Source: Tritrichomonas musculus (taxonomy: Eukaryota; Parabasalia; Tritrichomonadida; Tritrichomonadidae). From it: a DNA stretch of 64,000 nucleotides. The notes beneath the pieces are model-generated. The model saw only the letters and a program-made list of their open reading frames with translations, was not told the origin of the DNA and did not search any database. Within the stretch, counting starts at the first letter, position 1. The number at the start of each line of letters is the position of its first letter. The position numbers and the translations under genes were made by a program. The DNA is taken from assembly GCA_039105265.1 (NCBI GenBank), contig JAPFFF010000039.1:434001-498000 (forward strand). Direction: 5' to 3'. Positions 58,900 through 64,000 of this stretch are shown piece by piece.

Positions 58900-59400
58900 G
58901 AGCTATTTCCCCAGGGTTTTGTTCCAAAAAAGCTAAAAAATATGTTTTTATCATAAATAATGACAAAAGGATGATTTTCAAGCACAGAAATACGAGAATC
59001 AATGAAAAGCGAGGGTTACAAATTGATTACCGAATATAATGTTTCTAGTTTTCCTATTTATTACATAAATAGCTCATTGGAATATAAAGTAATACCATGG
59101 AAATGGAAGATAGGTCATAGAGCTCATAATGTAAAATATATTAGATACACGAATGATCATAAAACATATACTACATAAAGCAAGAAATTTATAACTAATT
59201 ATTTAGTTAATACAAGGCTAAAAGAAACAATAGAGGGTTGTGAAGCAAGAATTACTTTACTAGAAACATAAATGAATTACCAATCGAACCAAAAAGATTT
59301 ATATTTAAAGCAAAAGCTCTTAAATGAGTAGCATCACATTCCTCTATTCATGAACGAGCTCATTATATTGTAAATCTAAAAAATTCCATTTAGTATTGTG
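58900..59400 (+). pseudogene. Decayed coding sequence inside the Merlin-type element
   Basis: The plus strand reads like normal protein in pieces (for example M-K-S-E-G-Y-K-L-I-T-E-Y-N, then P-W-K-W-K-I-G-H-R-A-H-N-V-K-Y) but is interrupted several times. No family recognised. It is probably a former cargo or transposon gene. Confidence 0.4.
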
Positions 59401-60398
59401 TTCAAAATATCTATTATCGTGAATAAAATGTATAATACGATTGACTTTTGTTAAAATATTTTATTTAATGTTTTGACAGAACATATGATTATATAAAAAA
59501 AGAGAGAGCAATGTATAATGATTGGTGTAATGATTATTTGAACTATTTGTAATGATTGATTGACATGGACAGAGGTTATTGCTATTTATACAAGAAAATT
59601 GGGATGTTAAATGGTTATTTATATATAATTATTTCAATAGCAACCTTAGTGATATTATATATTAGATTTAGTTTTTGGGGACAGCTTAAATCACACAAAC
59701 CAATATATTCTATTAATTCACATGATATCATACCATTTTTATTGAGAACTATATACTTTATTAGTTCTTAATATTATTTATTTTCTTTCTTCATCACATA
59801 ATGCATTCATTTTATGATTGGCAGAATGACAACATGCAAATAAATAGTGAAGACTTTAATTTACTTGTATAGTAGGATTTTTATTTTGAAGCGATACTTT
59901 TATGTTTCATTTGCCATCAATATTTAATATTCACATCGAAATAAAATCATTATATGTTACTTTGAATTAGGTATTTCTTTATTAATATTGGAGATATTAG
60001 AATTTTCCAACTTTATTCATATATATTTGTTGAGGATAGATAATATTGTTTTGTGGATAAAGCTAATCAAACTTAATGATAGGAGTCTAGATTATTGAAT
60101 TAGTTGGCAATTTTTTTTGGCATCTGTTTGGAGAAAGTAGTGACTACCACCTGTACTATACTACGGCGATGTCTTTTTTTAAATTATTGGATGTCATGCT
60201 CAAAATGTTATATTAATAGATATTGAAGAGTTTATACCTATTTGATTGGTGTTCAGATAAACTTTATGAAACTAACACTGCCAATAGTATACTATTGGTG
60301 AAATGAGTCTTTATATATATAATTAAAGGTTTAATTTATATTTGGTTGGATAATACAATAATTAACTTTTGTATTAAAAGTAATAATTAAAATGGCGG

Positions 60399-60736
60399 GG
60401 AAAAGTTGCCAACGCTGACCTTTTTAAGGATATATTTTAATGAAAGTTATAATTAATTATACTTGAATTATAATAAATATTATTATTTAAAAAATATAAA
60501 GAGATATATATATATATATATATATCTTTTATTCAATGACCAATTGAAATGCTAAGAAAAAGTTAGCATAATTTTTTTTTAAAAAAATGTAACAAAATTC
60601 GTTTAAAAAACGAAACATAAACATTTTTTTATAATTTAAAATGCAACAAATAATGAAACAATGATTTCTTTTTTATATTGTATTGCTGAAATGCTGAAAA
60701 AACGCTTTTAAGGCCACCGTTGGTAACTTTTTCCTG
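60399..60736. mobile_element. Candidate small MITE with GAAAAAGTTGCCAACG-type ends
   Basis: GGAAAAGTTGCCAACGCTGACC (from 60,399) pairs imperfectly with the reverse complement of 60,706-60,736, and a second better match to the core lies at 60,738-60,752. No target duplication identified, so the borders are approximate. Confidence 0.4.
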
Positions 60737-61093
60737 TCGTTGGCAACTTTTTCAGGCAACTATATTAATGTAATATGATTTTAATTATTTTATGTTATTA
60801 TCAATGATCAAAACCTACTATAAATAGCGGAAAAAAAATACAAATAATTTGAACATATTTTTCATTTCACTAATGGTGTCATCCGAACATATACTTAATA
60901 AATTCTTGCCAATTTTAGAGAGAATGTTATATATCATATATGCGCTGTAAATATATACATGATAATGTTATGAATATATTTGTCGAATTATGACAATCAT
61001 TTTGTTCAAACAAAAAATGCAAAAAAACTTAATTAGATAAACAATCCTAAATGAATATTTCTCATTAAAATTTATCTCGGCTTTCAAAAGAAA

Positions 61094-62327
61094 AAAATGA
61101 ATTGATTTAATGATGTTTTATTAATAATGCGTTCGATTCATTGAGTTACATTAAATGTCAAAATAAGATTCTGCGAGTTTGAAAGATGTCGTGATATTTC
61201 ACCTGATTTGCTTCATATGTAAAATATATGAATTGATTTAATGATGTTTTATTAATAATGCGTTCGATTCATTGAGTTACATTAAATGTCAAAATAAGAT
61301 TCTGCGAGTTTGAAAGATGCCGTGATATTTCACCTGATTTGCTTCATATGTAAAATATATGAATTGATTTAATGATGCTTTATTAATAATGCGTTCGATT
61401 CATTGAGTTACATTAAATGTCAAAATAAGATTCTGCGAGTTTGAAAGATGTCGTGATATTTCACCTGATTTGCTTCATATGTAAAATATATGAATTGATT
61501 TAATGATGTTTTATTAATAATGCGTTCGATTCATTGAGTTACATTAAATGTCAAAATAAGATTCTGCGAGTTTGAAAGATGTCGTGATATTTCACCTGAT
61601 TTGCTTCATATGTAAAATATATGAATTGATTTAATGATGTTTTATTAATAATGCGTTCGATTCATTGAGTTACATTAAATGTCAAAATAAGATTCTGCGA
61701 GTTTGAAAGATGTCGTGATATTTCACCTGATTTGCTTCATATGTAAAATATATGAATTGATTTAATGATGTTTTATTAATAATGCGTTCGATTCATTGAG
61801 TTACATTAAATGTCAAAATAAGATTCTGCGAGTTTGAAAGATGTCGTGATATTTCACCTGATTTGCTTCATATGTAAAATATATGAATTGATTTAATGAT
61901 GTTTTATTAATAATGCGTTCGATTCATTGAGTTACATTAAATGTCAAAATAAGATTCTGCGAGTTTGAAAGATGTCGTGATATTTCACCTGATTTGCTTC
62001 ATATGTAAAATATATGAATTGATTTAATGATGTTTTATTAATAATGCGTTCGATTCATTGAGTTACATTAAATGTCAAAATAAGATTCTGCGAGTTTGAA
62101 AGATGTCGTGATATTTCACCTGATTTGCTTCATATGTAAAATATATGAATTGATTTAATGATGTTTTATTAATAATGCGTTCGATTCATTGAGTTACATT
62201 AAATGTCAAAATAAGATTCTGCGAGTTTGAAAGATGTCGTGATATTTCACCTGATTTGCTTCATATGTAAAATATATGAATTGATTTAATGATGTTTTAT
62301 TAATAATGCGTTCGATTCATTGAGTTA
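61094..62327 (-). repeat. Right arm: nine full and one partial copy of the 131-bp satellite
   Basis: GAGTTA junctions recur from 61,143 to 62,322, a distance of exactly nine periods of 131 bases. Units are almost identical and run opposite to the left array. The innermost copy is partial. Confidence 0.93.
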
Positions 62328-62500
62328 TTACATTTGTAGAGAATTTTTATTTCTTTGTGCTAAAAAGTTTTATTTTAGTATTGAAATTTGATAATATTGA
62401 AAAAATTGAGAGCTAAATAATTTATATAAAATTTTCTCTTTTCAAATTTGATAGAGTTCAGAAAATTGTGAATTTACTAGCATTATTCTAGGAAAGTACC
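62328..62500 (-). repeat. Right terminal inverted repeat of the Merlin-type element
   Basis: Reverse complement of 55,427-55,599; flanked by ACTTTTAA at 62,501-62,508. Confidence 0.9.
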
Positions 62501-62586
62501 ACTTTTAATTATTGCTTTTTTATATTTTTGTATGATTTTTTGAGTAAATGGATAATGATATCAGATATTAAATGCTTTTTTATGCT

Positions 62587-62650
62587 TTAAGGTACAAATG
62601 TAATACGTTACGCAACCGCTATTTTTTTTGACATCAACTTTTTGAATAAA
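62587..62650 (+). repeat. Lone terminus related to the MITE at 24.3 kb
   Basis: TTAAGGTACAAAT, then TACGTTACG and CAACCGC followed by a T-run and GACA, matches the right end of the 24,336-24,583 MITE (reverse complement) over about 50 bases with around six differences. No matching opposite end is seen up to 64,000, so it is truncated or runs beyond the window. Confidence 0.55.
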
Positions 62651-64000
62651 AATTTTTGTTTTTAATTCTCAAGCTATTTATCGCTATATTACTTCTTTTA
62701 AAATATATAACCATACTATTTATTAATTAAAGATCATAATTGATTTAATTGCTGATGATTAATTGATTTATTTTCAGTCTCCACCACTGAATTTACAGAT
62801 TCATTTCAAAGTAATTACTAGAATTGTATATAATAACTTCCAATGTTTTATTGTTTGACTACTGATGTTTTAGCAACAAATTACTTGTATTTTATTGATT
62901 AATTACCGTTCTTATAATAATTCTTTATAAATCTTTTTATAATTATTTATCAATCACCTGCTATTAAATAAATAAAGTTCTGCAAGGTATTTACCAGCTT
63001 TTTTTTCTTTTATTTAAGCTATTTTATTTATATAAATATAATAATTCATTAGTTACCAGATTTTTAACCAATTTTTGGATAAATACATATTAATATTATA
63101 TCTACTACCTATCTACATTCATTCAAAGCTTCCATATCATTTGTATTTTGGCGATATGAATAAATAACATAGCTTTTACTATTCAATAGAATCAATTCTA
63201 TTGAATTCAATAACACATTCAATATTTAAATTTTATATATTTTAAGATTTTATGAAATATTTCATATATTTTTGGGTGTAATTTTTTAGCACAGTGCTGC
63301 AGCACAGAGAACTTTTTGTATGTATATATGGTCCAGATAAACTTTTTGAGAAATTAAAATTAATATTTTTTAAACAAAATAGCATGACCCCCTATTCATG
63401 CTTTTTTTATTCCTTTAAAATAATTTAAAAATATTTGTTTTCTTATTTAATATTGATTTTAACCATTAAATCCTAAATTTTATCAATTTAGGAAGCCCAA
63501 CAAGCCATTTGATTCTCTAAATCAACCATTTTTGAGAAGATTTATTAATTAAATAATAATCTCATTTTTGAAAATTTTCGATTATTTCGCCTTTAACATA
63601 TTCTCTAAATGGCATAAATTAAGAAATCAATAAAAAATACAAGGAACTTTTAATTTTTTCTATGTAAAATAAAGCTCGAAAAAATGGACGATTATTTTCT
63701 TCTGAAAAAGTTGTATGTGCTATAAAGAATTCCTCTATATTTTTTATAGTAAAGTATAAAAATCAAAATTTATGTTTTTGAATAAACTCAAAAATAAAAA
63801 GATATTTATCAAAAGTAAAAATTTGGTTTTCAAAAATAAAGAATAATAAAACATAAATATATCACAAAATAAATATTTAAAAATATATTAACAATGTATA
63901 TAGATTATATAATTATCTTAAATTATTGATTATATTAATAAATATCAATATTTTAATTATTAAATAATATATACATATATTTAGTTTTTTTAGAAATTGT
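62651..64000. other. AT-rich region without genes
   Basis: No supportable gene on either strand. A perfect 12-base palindrome GTGCTGCAGCAC lies near 63,294-63,305 in otherwise AT-rich DNA. The region runs off the window end. Confidence 0.5.

Larger units (their letters stand above)
57214..61093. other. Interior cargo region of the Merlin-type element
   Basis: 3.9 kb. It contains a 102-codon frame at 57,874-58,182, a hairpin at 58,441-58,489, decayed coding text at about 58,900-59,400, an 18-base palindrome (CCAATAGTATACTATTGG) at about 60,282-60,299, a small MITE candidate at 60,399-60,736, and a TA microsatellite near 60,506-60,526. No other intact gene is seen. Confidence 0.55.
55427..62500. 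mobile_element. 7-kb Merlin/IS1595-type DNA transposon with satellite fold-back arms
   Basis: The two ends (55,427-55,599 and 62,328-62,500) are 173-bp inverted repeats starting GGTACTTTCCTAG that appear identical. They are flanked by the 8-bp duplication ACTTTTAA (55,419-55,426 and 62,501-62,508), the target size of Merlin elements. Both repeats continue inward into arrays of a 131-bp unit in opposite orientation. A Merlin-type transposase gene lies inside the left arm. The remaining ~4 kb interior is AT-rich with decayed reading frames and smaller nested repeats. The identical ends suggest recent activity or gene conversion. Confidence 0.9.

Noticed and set aside
59556-59771. 71-codon hydrophobic frame in the Merlin-type element
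   Set aside because: AT-rich hydrophobic text without signal or family; likely chance.
61094-62327. CRISPR array
   Set aside because: The repeats are 131 bp, directly adjacent and without spacers, inside the arms of a eukaryotic transposon.

Overview
The window looks like the nuclear genome of a trichomonad (Parabasalia; Tritrichomonas or Trichomonas). It is strongly AT-rich, the genes are intronless or nearly so, start codons lie very close to Inr-like TCATTAT boxes, and the gene families fit: a two-kinase protein with Sel1-like repeats, many Rab-type GTPases, Myb factors. It also carries Polinton/Maverick, Tc1/mariner and other DNA transposons. The organism call is an inference from gene content; no rRNA or tRNA was found.

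Layout. 0.2-14.3 kb is a compact host block: a large WD40-like protein with glycine/tryptophan repeats (minus), a VPS8-like endosomal tethering protein with a C-terminal RING (minus), a Rab32-type GTPase (minus) and a kinase-like/kinase/Sel1 protein (plus). 14.7-18.4 kb is a broken Polinton fossil. 19.0-22.9 kb is the ER folding sensor UDP-glucose:glycoprotein glucosyltransferase. 23-31 kb is a transposon graveyard. It holds a 1.1-kb MITE with identical 47-bp inverted ends, a 0.25-kb TTAA-flanked MITE, a Tc1-type DD34E transposon interrupted by a mariner-type MITE, and a hAT-type MITE that split an older palindrome. 31.1-35.2 kb encodes a large type I surface protein with thioredoxin-like and CAP domains. 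A decayed kinase gene (35.6-36.5 kb) follows, then a second Polinton fossil with 218-bp terminal inverted repeats and a 5-bp target duplication (36.65-44.37 kb).

44.4-45.6 kb holds gene debris ending at an A-tract/T-tract pair. 45.9-54.1 kb is again host: a low-complexity protein with 32-residue repeats, EB1, a C2-domain protein and an E2F-like winged-helix factor. The last 10 kb are dominated by a 7,074-bp element (55,427-62,500). It has 173-bp identical inverted ends, an 8-bp target duplication, inward arrays of a 131-bp repeat (3 copies on one side, 9 and a part on the other) and an apparently intact Merlin/IS1595-type transposase.

The most unusual signals are three. First, the Merlin-type element has fold-back satellite arms and several kilobases of cargo. 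Second, the Tc1-type transposase, when the mariner MITE inside it is discounted, reads in frame into a C-terminal Myb/SANT domain. Third, an ACGT box sits 24-25 bases upstream of the start codon of three unrelated genes, and further upstream of a fourth. The host genes cover endosomal traffic (VPS8, Rab32), ER glycoprotein quality control (UGGT), microtubule plus ends (EB1), signalling (kinases, C2) and cell-cycle transcription (E2F). Nothing suggests that they form one pathway.
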